Assembly: GCA_020852955.1 (NCBI GenBank) | Contig: JADYZW010000060.1 | Location: 1 to 64,000, forward strand | DNA from: Deltaproteobacteria bacterium | GTDB taxonomy: Bacteria; Desulfobacterota; Binatia; UTPRO1 | Reading direction: 5' to 3' | Length of the DNA: 64,000 nt | Shown: positions 33,527 to 41,130 of the stretch, in pieces | Layout of the letters: each line of letters starts with the position of its first letter | Position numbering within the stretch: position 1 is the first letter of the stretch | The notes under the pieces: model-generated | Databases searched by the model: none | Told to the model about the DNA's origin: nothing | Seen by the model: the letters and a program-made list of their open reading frames with translations, nothing else | Position numbers and translations under genes: made by a program

Positions 33527-34552
33527 ATGGCGTACGGATGGGCCATCGAGCTCGTCGGCGACGACGGGCGCGCGGTCGGGCGCGTCGGCATCGCGCCCGA
33601 CTGGCGGCCCGCCGTCGATTGGACACATTTCGACGGCGTCCGCGCGGGCGTGCTGCCGGCTCGGGCGCGCACCGACGCGGGCGCCGTCGAGCCGCGCTGG
33701 GACGCGGCGCTCGGCGCGCCGTACGTGGACGGGTTCCGCGTGAGCGTGCGGGCCGGCGACCGGGTGGCCACGCGGGACATCCCGCGCCGCTACCTCGGTG
33801 ACCTCGCCCGCGACGCCGCCGCCGAACTCGCGGCCCGCCTCGGGCTCCGGGGCGAGCGCGACGTCCGCTGGCTCGTGCGCGCCACGGCCGAGCCGGGCGC
33901 CGCACCGGCGCCGGACGACGCCGGCTTCGCGGTCGAGCCCGAGGCGCGGCCCTGGCCGGTGCGCGACGCTCCGCTCGCGCCGTTCGTCGGCGCAGCGATG
34001 CGGGTCGGGGCCCCCGACGGCGGCCTCCCCGTCTTCTTCCCGCCGACGGTCCTCGAGGCGACTCATGCGCGCGCGCGCGCCGCCGGCGACGTCGAGACCG
34101 GCGGCGTGCTCCTCGGCCGCCTATTCCGCGACGTCGAGCCGCCGCACGAGCTCTTCGTCGAGGTCACGGCCGAGCTCCCGGCCGAGCACGCGATCGCGAC
34201 CGCCACCGCGATCACGTTCACCGCCAAGACGTGGAGCGCGGCACGGCGCGCGGTCGCGGCGCGCGGCCGCGACGAGATCGTCGTCGGCTGGATCCACAGC
34301 CACGTGGACTTTTGCCGGTTGCGCAACTGCCCGCCCGAACGGCGCCGCACGTGCACGGCGTCGCACCCGTTCTTCAGCCCGGAGGACGTGCACCTCCACA
34401 CGACGTGCTTCCCGATCGGCTGGCAGGTCGCGCTGCTCGTGAGCGACAGCGCGGCGACCGGCGGCCTCACCTCGTCGCTCTACGGGTGGTCGGAGGGCAT
34501 GGTCGCGCCCCGCGCCTTCCACGTGCTCGTGCAAGGAGTCTCCCATGCCTAG
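33527..34552 (+). CDS. JAMM/MPN metalloprotease (deubiquitinase-like) with inserted Cys-rich loop
   Basis: This 341-residue protein has an unassigned N-terminal part (1-150) and a C-terminal JAB/MPN domain. The metal-site glutamate is E190 in DVETGGVLLG, the histidines are H257 and H259 in GWIHSHVDF, and the final ligand is in SPED (S284, D287). The usual spacing between the second His and the Ser is seven residues. Here it is 24, with C263, C268, C276 and H280 in the extra loop, perhaps a second metal site. Such enzymes cut isopeptide bonds or process the modifier. The ATG is four bases after the modifier's stop. Confidence 0.85.
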   Translation: MAYGWAIELVGDDGRAVGRVGIAPDWRPAVDWTHFDGVRAGVLPARARTDAGAVEPRWDAALGAPYVDGFRVSVRAGDRVATRDIPRRYLGDLARDAAAELAARLGLRGERDVRWLVRATAEPGAAPAPDDAGFAVEPEARPWPVRDAPLAPFVGAAMRVGAPDGGLPVFFPPTVLEATHARARAAGDVETGGVLLGRLFRDVEPPHELFVEVTAELPAEHAIATATAITFTAKTWSAARRAVAARGRDEIVVGWIHSHVDFCRLRNCPPERRRTCTASHPFFSPEDVHLHTTCFPIGWQVALLVSDSAATGGLTSSLYGWSEGMVAPRAFHVLVQGVSHA

Positions 34553-36197
34553 GACGCCCGCTCCCTCCCTCGACGTCGACGCGGTCGCGCGCCTGCTCGC
34601 GACCGGCGATGACGCGCCCTCGCTCGACGAACAGGTCATGCTCGCCGCGCTCCTGCGCGCGCGCACGCGCGACGGCGGCGTCCAGCTCGACCGCCTGCTC
34701 CTCGAGCAGCTCGCGGCGCTCCGCCGCGGCCTTGCGGGCGCCGACGACGCGCAGCGCGAGCTCCGCGCGCTCCTCGATCGCCTGGCGGCGCCGCCGTGGC
34801 ATCCGGCGCTCTTCCTGCGCGCCGTCGCGACCGACCTCGGCCCGCGCGCGATGGTGGTGCAGGCCGGGAGCCGGCGCGTCGTCGCTCTGGGCGAGGACGT
34901 CGAGATCGACGAGCTGTCGCCGGGCGAGGAGGTCCTGCTCGCCGCCGACGGCTCGATCGTCGCGGCGCGCTCGCCGTACGGCGCGCCGCCCTTCGGCGAG
35001 ACAGCCTGCTTCGAGCGCCTCCTCCCGGACGGGCGCATGATGCTACGCTGGCGCGACGAGGACGTCGTCGTCGACGTCGCGGGCGCACTCGCGGCGGCGG
35101 CGCTCGCGCCCGGCGATCTCGTGCGCTGGGACCGCACCGCCTGGATGGCGCTCGAGCGCGTCGCCGCGGGCGCGCGCGACGGCCTCGGCTTCGCCGACGT
35201 CCCGGATGTCGGGCGCGCCGACGTCGGCGGCCTCGACGACGTGCTCGAGCTCGTGCTGTCCGCGCTCACCGCGACGCTGGTCGCGCCCGCGAAGGCGAGC
35301 ACCTACGCCCTCTGCGGCCGGCAGGCGATCCTCATGGTGGGGCCGCCGGGCTGCGGCAAGACGCTGATCGCACGCGTCGCCGCCGCGGAGGTGGGACGGC
35401 TCGCGGGGCGGCGCTGCCGCTTCGCCATCGTGAAGCCGTCGGAGTGGGACGATCCCTACTACGGCGTCACCGGGCAGCGCATCCGCGCCACCTTCGCCGC
35501 GCTGGCGCGCGCCGCCGACGAGGACGGCTGCGCCGTGCTCTTCCTCGACGAGATCGAAGCCATCGGCCGGGCGCGCGGCTTCGCCGGCAACTTGCACGGC
35601 GACAAGTACCTCACGGCCCTCCTCGTCGAGCTCGACGGATTCGCCGCGCACCGCAACGTCGCCGTGATCGCCGCGACGAACCGGCGCGACCTCCTCGACG
35701 GCGCCCTGCTCTCCCGCTTCGACGTCGAGGTGTCGGTCGGCCGGCCGACGCTCGCCGGCGCGCGCGCGATCTTCGCACTGCGCCTGCCGCCGAGCGTGCC
35801 GCTCGCGGACGGCGCCGCACGCGACGCGCTCCTCGACCTCGCGGTGTCCCGGCTCTACGCGCCGAACGCGAGCGCGCTCGCGACCCTCGTCTTTCGTGAC
35901 GGGCGGACCCGCGCCGTCGCCGCCCGCGAGCTCGCGAGCGGACGCCTGATCGCGCAGATCGCCACCGCCGCCTGTCGGCGCGCCTACCTCCGCGACGTCC
36001 GCGGCGGCGCGCCTGGGCTCCGCGGCGCCGACCTCGAGCACGCGATCGACGACGCACTCGGTCGGCTCGCGACCCTGCTCACGCCGCGCAACGTCCACGA
36101 CCACCTGGTCGATCTGCCGGCGGGGGCCGACGTCGTGCGCGTGCAGCCGTGCCTCGCCGTCGCGACCCGGCCGTACCGCTACGAGCGTGCCGCGTGA
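34545..36197 (+). CDS. Mpa/ARC-like proteasomal AAA ATPase
   Basis: A 550-residue protein matching the mycobacterial Mpa/ARC plan: a short helical N-terminus (about 25-85, much shorter than the Mpa coiled coil), one or two OB domains (about 95-205), then AAA+ introduced by VPDVGRADVGGLDD, as in Mpa. It has Walker A GPPGCGKT (266-273), Walker B VLFLDE (331-336), AATN sensor 1 (376-379) and a YYG pore-loop candidate (305-307). The usual Arg-finger segment is reduced to SRFD. The C-terminus (PYRYERAA) lacks the hydrophobic-Tyr-X tail that docks Mpa on the 20S core. A role in unfolding tagged proteins is inferred. It overlaps the JAMM gene by eight bases; the ribosome site is AAGGAG. Confidence 0.85.
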   Translation: MPRTPAPSLDVDAVARLLATGDDAPSLDEQVMLAALLRARTRDGGVQLDRLLLEQLAALRRGLAGADDAQRELRALLDRLAAPPWHPALFLRAVATDLGPRAMVVQAGSRRVVALGEDVEIDELSPGEEVLLAADGSIVAARSPYGAPPFGETACFERLLPDGRMMLRWRDEDVVVDVAGALAAAALAPGDLVRWDRTAWMALERVAAGARDGLGFADVPDVGRADVGGLDDVLELVLSALTATLVAPAKASTYALCGRQAILMVGPPGCGKTLIARVAAAEVGRLAGRRCRFAIVKPSEWDDPYYGVTGQRIRATFAALARAADEDGCAVLFLDEIEAIGRARGFAGNLHGDKYLTALLVELDGFAAHRNVAVIAATNRRDLLDGALLSRFDVEVSVGRPTLAGARAIFALRLPPSVPLADGAARDALLDLAVSRLYAPNASALATLVFRDGRTRAVAARELASGRLIAQIATAACRRAYLRDVRGGAPGLRGADLEHAIDDALGRLATLLTPRNVHDHLVDLPAGADVVRVQPCLAVATRPYRYERAA

Positions 36198-37900
36198 CGT
36201 CCTTCGGCCGCCCCCCGGTCGCGCGACGACCGATCGTGTGCGGCGCCGACGTGGAGCTCGGGAACTTCGTCGTCGGACTCCACGGCGCGTCCGGCCTCGA
36301 CGGCGCGCGCCTCGCCGCACGCCTCCTCTTGCACGCCATCCCCGGCCCGTACGCACGCCCGGCCGACCCGCTCGGCTGGCACCGCGGCTGGAATCCGCAG
36401 GACGCGGGGCGGAAGTTCCTGCGCACGAACGGCGGCTGTTTTTATTGTGACCTCGACCATCTGGAACTTTGTGTGCCCGAGGTGCGGAGCGCGTGGGACC
36501 ACGTCGCGGCCTGGCACGCCATGCTGCGCATCGCCGCCGCTGCCCGCGCCGACGCCGGAGCGCTGCTGCCCGACGGCTGCACGCTCCAGCTCCTCGCCAA
36601 CAACAGCGACGGCCGCGGCAACGCCTACGGCAGCCACGTCTCGTTCCTCGTGTCGCGCCGGCTCTGGAACGATCTCTTCGAGCGCAAGCTCCACCAGCTG
36701 CTCGTCCTCGCGAGCTTCCTCGCGTCGAGCATCGTCGTGACCGGCGCCGGCAAGGTCGGCGCCGAGAACGGGCGGCCGCCGGTCGCCTACCAGCTGAGCC
36801 AGCGCGCCGACTTCTTCGAGTCGCTCGTCGGCCCGCAGACGACGTACCGCCGCCCGCTCGTGAACAGCCGCGACGAGCCGCTCTGCGGGACGACCGGCCC
36901 GCACGCCCGGTCGTTGGCTCGCCTGCACTGCATCTTCTTCGACGCCACGCTCTGCCACGGCAGCACGCTCCTCAAGATCGGCACGATGCAGCTCCTGCTC
37001 GGCATGCTGGAGCGCGGCCGCGTGCCGACCGACCTCGTCCTCGAGGACCCGGTCGCGGCGACGGTGCGCTGGAGCCACGACCCGACGCTCGGCGCCCGCG
37101 CCCGCCTCCTCGACGAACGCCGGCTCACGGCGGTCGAGCTGCAGCTCGCGTTCCTCGACGCCGCCGAGCGGGCCGCCGCGGCGGGCCACTACGAGGGCGT
37201 CGTGCCGCGCGCCGCCGAACTCCTCGCGCTCTGGCGCGACACGCTCGAGCGCCTGCGCGCCGGCGACGTCGCGAGCCTCGCGCCGCGCCTCGACTGGGTG
37301 CTCAGGCGCGAGCTCCTCACGGGCGCGATGGCGCGCCGGCCCGGTCTCGCCTGGACGGATCCGGGCATGAAGCACCTCGACCACCTCTACGCGAGCCTCG
37401 ATCCCGCCGACGGCCTGTATCTCGCGTGCGAGCGCGGCGGCGCGGTCGAGCGGTTCGTCGACGAAGCGGCGATCGCCCACTTCCAGCGTCACCCTCCGTC
37501 CGACACGCGCGCGTTCGGACGCGCGCTCCTGCAGCGGCTCGGCGGCGGCGCGGTCGTCGACGTCGACTGGGACCGGGTCGCGATCGCGCGCCCGGGCAAC
37601 GGCGGCGTCCGGGTCGTGCGCACCGCCCACCTCGACGACCCGCTCGGATTCACGCGCAACGCGCTCGGCCTCCTGCGCGCCGACCTCGCCCCCGCGCGCC
37701 CGCCGCGCGCCTTCGCGCCCGCCGTGGCCGGTCCTCCCGGCGGCGAGGACTCCCTGGACGAGCTGCTGGACGCGCTCGACGCGACGACGTCGGCGTGGCC
37801 GGACGCCTCGTCCGCCCTTCCACCCGGGGCGTCGGCAAACGGCGCCTCCGAGCCTGCCGGTGCGACCGGCACTCGAGGAGACCCCCATGAGCACTCGTGA
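36194..37900 (+). CDS. PafA/Dop-like carboxylate-amine ligase, divergent copy 1
   Basis: This 568-residue protein starts at a GTG overlapping the ATPase stop (GTGA). It has the glutamine-synthetase-like core of the Pup ligase PafA and depupylase Dop. VCGADVELGN (15-24) replaces the usual GxExEY metal loop, with Asp for the first Glu. CDLDHLELCVPEV (85-97) keeps the catalytic Asp (D86), His and Glu of the DHAHPEY-TPE motif. LLANNSDGRGNAYGSHVSF (133-151) matches the NNTDGKGxSYGxHE nucleotide segment. It either ligates or removes the neighbouring Pup-like protein. The Ala/Pro-rich tail after about 500 looks disordered. It overlaps the modifier gene by 14 bases. Confidence 0.82.
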   Translation: MTSFGRPPVARRPIVCGADVELGNFVVGLHGASGLDGARLAARLLLHAIPGPYARPADPLGWHRGWNPQDAGRKFLRTNGGCFYCDLDHLELCVPEVRSAWDHVAAWHAMLRIAAAARADAGALLPDGCTLQLLANNSDGRGNAYGSHVSFLVSRRLWNDLFERKLHQLLVLASFLASSIVVTGAGKVGAENGRPPVAYQLSQRADFFESLVGPQTTYRRPLVNSRDEPLCGTTGPHARSLARLHCIFFDATLCHGSTLLKIGTMQLLLGMLERGRVPTDLVLEDPVAATVRWSHDPTLGARARLLDERRLTAVELQLAFLDAAERAAAAGHYEGVVPRAAELLALWRDTLERLRAGDVASLAPRLDWVLRRELLTGAMARRPGLAWTDPGMKHLDHLYASLDPADGLYLACERGGAVERFVDEAAIAHFQRHPPSDTRAFGRALLQRLGGGAVVDVDWDRVAIARPGNGGVRVVRTAHLDDPLGFTRNALGLLRADLAPARPPRAFAPAVAGPPGGEDSLDELLDALDATTSAWPDASSALPPGASANGASEPAGATGTRGDPHEHS

Positions 37901-38075
37901 ACGCAGCCGCCTCGACCGCGAGACCCCGCCCGGCGCCGTACCGCCGACGCCCGACGCCGAGACCCGCCGCACGGCGGAGCGCCTCTTCGACGAGGCGGAG
38001 CAGGCGATCGCGCGCGCCCTCTCCGGCGACAGCGCCGCCTTCCTGATGGCGGCGCGCCAGACCAGCGCCGAGTGA
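37887..38075 (+). CDS. Pup/UBact-like protein modifier
   Basis: This 62-residue protein is hydrophilic and Arg/Glu/Pro-rich at the N-terminus, with a single helix in the second half (TAERLFDEAEQAIARAL). It ends in AARQTSAE. Pup and its Gram-negative counterpart UBact are short, mostly disordered proteins joined to lysines through a C-terminal Glu (or a Gln that must be deamidated). The RQxSxE ending fits the UBact type, and the final residue is already Glu. The ATG follows GAGGAG by about six bases. It is flanked by both PafA/Dop-like enzymes and overlaps each. The call rests on size, composition, ending and neighbours. Confidence 0.75.
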   Translation: MSTRERSRLDRETPPGAVPPTPDAETRRTAERLFDEAEQAIARALSGDSAAFLMAARQTSAE

Positions 38076-40192
38076 ACGCGGCGGCGCGCATCCTCGGCGT
38101 CGAGACCGAGTACGCCGTCGTCGGGCGCGACGGCGACCTGGATCCTCTGGAGCTCGTCGAGGGGCTCATGCGGCACGCGCGTCGCCGACTCGCGCACCTT
38201 CCCGACGAGCTCGGCCGCGGGCTCTTCCTCGCCTCGGGCGGACGCCTCTATCTCGACTGCGCGCATCCCGAGATGACGACGCCCGAGTGCGGCGACCCGT
38301 GGTCGCTCGTTCGCGAGATCCGCGCCGGCGAACGCACGATGCTCCAGCTCGCCGACGAGTGGGGTGCGCGCCGCCGGCGCGGCCGCGTGCTCGTGCTGCG
38401 CACCAACGTCGACCTCTCCGGTTCGCAGTCGACCTGGGGAACGCACGAAAACTACGGGCACCGCGCGGCAGCGTGCCTTGCGCCCGCGATCGTGCCGCAC
38501 CTCGTCTCGCGCGTCGTGTTCACCGGAGCCGGCGGTTTCGACAACCTCTCCCACGGCATCGACTTCACGCTCTCGCCGCGAACGCCGCACCTCGTGCGAG
38601 AGATCTCGAGCGACTCGACCGGGCGCCGCGGGATCTTCCACGACAAGCAGGAGCACCTGGCGCGCACGCACCGCCGGCTGCACCTCCTCTGCGGCGAGAG
38701 CCTGTGCTCGGATCTCGCGCTCTGGCTCCGCACCGGCACGACTGCGCTCGTCGTGGCGCTCGCCGAGGGCGGCGTGCAGCCGGGCGCCGCCGTCGCGCTC
38801 CGCGATCCCGTAGCCGCGATGCGCCGCTTCGCGAGCGACTCGACCTGCCGCGCGACCGCGCCCGCCGCGCACGGCGGCGCGCTCACCGCGCTCGACATCC
38901 AGCGCCACTACCTCGCGCTCGCGGAGGGGCACGTCGGCGCGCGCTTCATGCCGTCGTGGAGCGCGGACGTCTGCCGCGCGTGGCGGGACGTGCTCGACCG
39001 GCTCGCGCGCGGCTCCGAGGCGGTGGCGACGCGCCTCGACTGGGCGACCAAACTCGGGATCTTCCGGGCCCACGCCCGGCGGCGCGGCGTCGCGTGGGAA
39101 ACGCTTGCCGCGTGGAGCCCCATCGTCGCCCACCTCGGGGCGGCGCTCGTCCGCGAGCGGCGCAAGGAGCCGCTCACGGCGCCGCTCGTGTTCGGGCCGG
39201 CGAGCCCGCTCGAGGCCGACGTCGCGCGCCTCGAACCGATCGTGGCCGGCATGGGCCGCAGCTGGGAAGAGCTCGAGGCGGTGCTGGCGCTCCGGCTCGA
39301 GCTCTTCGAGCTCGACGCTCGCTTCGGCCAACTCGGCGACGGCGGGATCTTCGCCGAGCTCGACGCGGCCGGCGTGCTCGACCACGGCGTCGCACCGGCG
39401 CCCGACGCGTCGCCGATCCCGCGCGCCGCGCGCCGCGCCGCGCTCGTCCGGGAGCTCGCCGGCGAGAGCGCGCGCTACTCCTGCACGTGGTCTGGCGTCT
39501 GGGACTCGGAGACCGGCCGCTACGTCGATCTCGGCGATCCCTTCGAGGCACAACGCGATTGGACGGTCTGGACACCGAACGACGACAGCCCGCCGCCCGA
39601 ACGCTTCCTCCGCGGCCGGGCGCGGAGCGCCGTCGACCCGATCGCGCTCAGCAACCGGGCGCTCGAGCTCCGCAAGCGCCACCAGTTGCCGCAGGCGGAG
39701 CGCGCGCTCCGCCGCGCCATCGCGCTCGAGGACGCGCAGGTGCCCGCCGCCTCGCCGAAACGCCCGCACCGCCGGAACAACCTCGCCCTCGTGCTCCTGC
39801 GCGCCGAGAAGCTCGACGAGGCGCGCGCCGTGAACGCGGAAGCCTGGCGCCTCAAGGCGCCGCCCCACGACGTCACCAGCGGCCGGATCCTCTTCACGCG
39901 GGTCGCGCTCCTCCTGCTCGCGGGGGAGCGCGCCGTCCGCTCGTATCTCGGACAGCTGAAGACGCTCCTCGCTTCCAGCGCGCTCGCCTGTCACGGCGAC
40001 GTAACGGCCACCTGGGACGTTCCCGACGTCCTCGCGTTCCTCGCAGAGCGCCTGGCGCCCGACGAGGCCGGCCTGCTGGCGGCGATCGTGGAGACGTTGA
40101 ACGCGCCGGCGGAGGCCGCCGGCCTCGAGGCGCACGCGCGCTGGGCCGCGGCCGACGCGACGCCTCTCGCCGCGCCGTGGCCGGGCCCGTAG
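38072..40192 (+). CDS. PafA/Dop-like enzyme, copy 2, with TPR-like C-terminal extension
   Basis: This 706-residue protein starts at a GTG overlapping the modifier's stop (GTGA). It is the more canonical of the two: RILGVETEYAVV (6-17) has the metal-binding E11 and E13, LYLDCAHPEMTTPE (59-72) the catalytic Asp (D62) and His/Glu, and STWGTHENY (120-128) the nucleotide segment. PafA and Dop are usually about 450-500 residues. Here about 190 extra residues (from about 515) form helical TPR-like repeats (ALELRKRHQLPQAERALRRA, then LALVLLRAEKLDEARAV), perhaps for target or partner binding. Whether it ligates or cleaves cannot be decided by eye. Confidence 0.85.
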   Translation: MNAAARILGVETEYAVVGRDGDLDPLELVEGLMRHARRRLAHLPDELGRGLFLASGGRLYLDCAHPEMTTPECGDPWSLVREIRAGERTMLQLADEWGARRRRGRVLVLRTNVDLSGSQSTWGTHENYGHRAAACLAPAIVPHLVSRVVFTGAGGFDNLSHGIDFTLSPRTPHLVREISSDSTGRRGIFHDKQEHLARTHRRLHLLCGESLCSDLALWLRTGTTALVVALAEGGVQPGAAVALRDPVAAMRRFASDSTCRATAPAAHGGALTALDIQRHYLALAEGHVGARFMPSWSADVCRAWRDVLDRLARGSEAVATRLDWATKLGIFRAHARRRGVAWETLAAWSPIVAHLGAALVRERRKEPLTAPLVFGPASPLEADVARLEPIVAGMGRSWEELEAVLALRLELFELDARFGQLGDGGIFAELDAAGVLDHGVAPAPDASPIPRAARRAALVRELAGESARYSCTWSGVWDSETGRYVDLGDPFEAQRDWTVWTPNDDSPPPERFLRGRARSAVDPIALSNRALELRKRHQLPQAERALRRAIALEDAQVPAASPKRPHRRNNLALVLLRAEKLDEARAVNAEAWRLKAPPHDVTSGRILFTRVALLLLAGERAVRSYLGQLKTLLASSALACHGDVTATWDVPDVLAFLAERLAPDEAGLLAAIVETLNAPAEAAGLEAHARWAAADATPLAAPWPGP

Positions 40193-40338
40193 CGCACCGA
40201 CGGCCGGGCGTATCTCGGTCCGAACGGAGACGCGACCGCCGGCCGGCACCGGTTGACCCGGCGCGGCCGCGCGCGTACCACGGCATCGATGTCCCCCATC
40301 GAACCCATCGGCGGCGGCGTCCGCCGCTGAGGATCGCC

Positions 40339-41037
40339 GTGGAGCTGCCGCGCCTCCTCGACGTCGCGACGTCGATGTTCTCGACGGTGAGCCGGCTCGG
40401 GGCCGGCGTGCAGGCGCGGCGTCCCGCGCGCCGGCCGGCGCAGCCCCTCGAGCTCTACGAGTTCGAGGGCTGCCCCTACTGCCGCAAGGTGCGCGATGCT
40501 CTCACCGAGCTCGACCTCGAGGCGGTGATCCGTCCCTGCCCCCAGGGCGGAACGGTCCATCGCCCGCGCGCGATCGCCCTCGGCGGGAAGGCGCAGTTCC
40601 CGTTCCTGGTGGATCCGAACAACGGCAAGCGCCTGTACGAATCGGACGCCATCGTCGCGTATCTCTTCGCGACGTACGGGGGCTGCGAGCCCGGCATCCT
40701 CCTGCGCGGCCCGTTCGCCACCGCGAGCTCGATGCTGGCCTCGGCGTTCCGGCCCGTCTTCGGCGCGAAGGCGCGTCCGTCGCACCAGCCGGCCCACCCG
40801 CTCGAGCTCTGGAGCTTCGAGGCGAGCCCGTTCTGCCGGATCGCGCGCGAAACCCTCTCGGAGCTCGAGTTGCCCTACCTGCTGCACAACGTCGGCAAGA
40901 ACGGCGAGGGCCGGCCGGCCTTCGCCGCGCGCGCGGGCAAGATGATGGTGCCCTACCTGGTCGACCCGAACACGGGCCGCGAGATGTTCGAGTCGGCGGA
41001 GATCCGCCGGTACCTGAACGACACCTACGCCGCCTGA
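40339..41037 (+). CDS. Tandem thioredoxin-fold (GST-N/glutaredoxin-like) protein
   Basis: This 232-residue protein has two similar GST-N-type domains. The first has YEFEGCPYCRKVRDALTELD, with a CPYC redox pair. The second has WSFEASPFCRIARETLSELE, with SPFC in which the first Cys is lost. Both are followed by FLVDPNNGKRLYESDAI or YLVDPNTGREMFESAEI glutathione-site-like motifs. The duplication resembles plant and cyanobacterial two-domain GST-N proteins. No classic GST C-terminal helical domain follows. The start is a GTG after GAGGA; a nearby ATG at 40289 is in another frame. It is 146 bases past the Pup-like operon and probably separate. Confidence 0.78.
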   Translation: MELPRLLDVATSMFSTVSRLGAGVQARRPARRPAQPLELYEFEGCPYCRKVRDALTELDLEAVIRPCPQGGTVHRPRAIALGGKAQFPFLVDPNNGKRLYESDAIVAYLFATYGGCEPGILLRGPFATASSMLASAFRPVFGAKARPSHQPAHPLELWSFEASPFCRIARETLSELELPYLLHNVGKNGEGRPAFAARAGKMMVPYLVDPNTGREMFESAEIRRYLNDTYAA

Positions 41038-41130
41038 GCCGCGCGCCGGACGCGGCGCCGCGCGGACTGCGACCCGGCTTTCCAGGACGCCCGGCCGGCG
41101 CTAAGAGCCGAGGGCGGGAGGGGCGGAACG

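Noticed and set aside
30184..34552. Reading the ubiquitin-like part as a CBASS anti-phage operon
   Set aside because: No CD-NTase (cGAS-like) or effector nuclease, phospholipase or pore gene is adjacent, and the E1 and E2 are separate proteins rather than a Cap2-type fusion. A Bil-like set is closer, but the Pup-like half makes neither a full match.
34545..36197. Calling the ATPase FtsH, Vps4 or a generic CDC48-type AAA protein
   Set aside because: It has no membrane helices, MIT domain, protease domain or second AAA ring. The OB region followed by VPDVGRADVGGLDD and the neighbouring Pup-like genes fit Mpa/ARC best.
36179..40249. A 1356-codon open frame on the minus strand opposite the Pup-like genes
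   Set aside because: No family motifs and a strongly biased composition. The plus strand carries PafA/Dop motifs with overlapping starts and a ribosome site for the modifier.
40289..40339. ATG at 40289 as the start of the tandem thioredoxin-fold protein
   Set aside because: It is in a different frame. GTG at 40339 is in frame, follows GAGGA and leads directly into the first domain.
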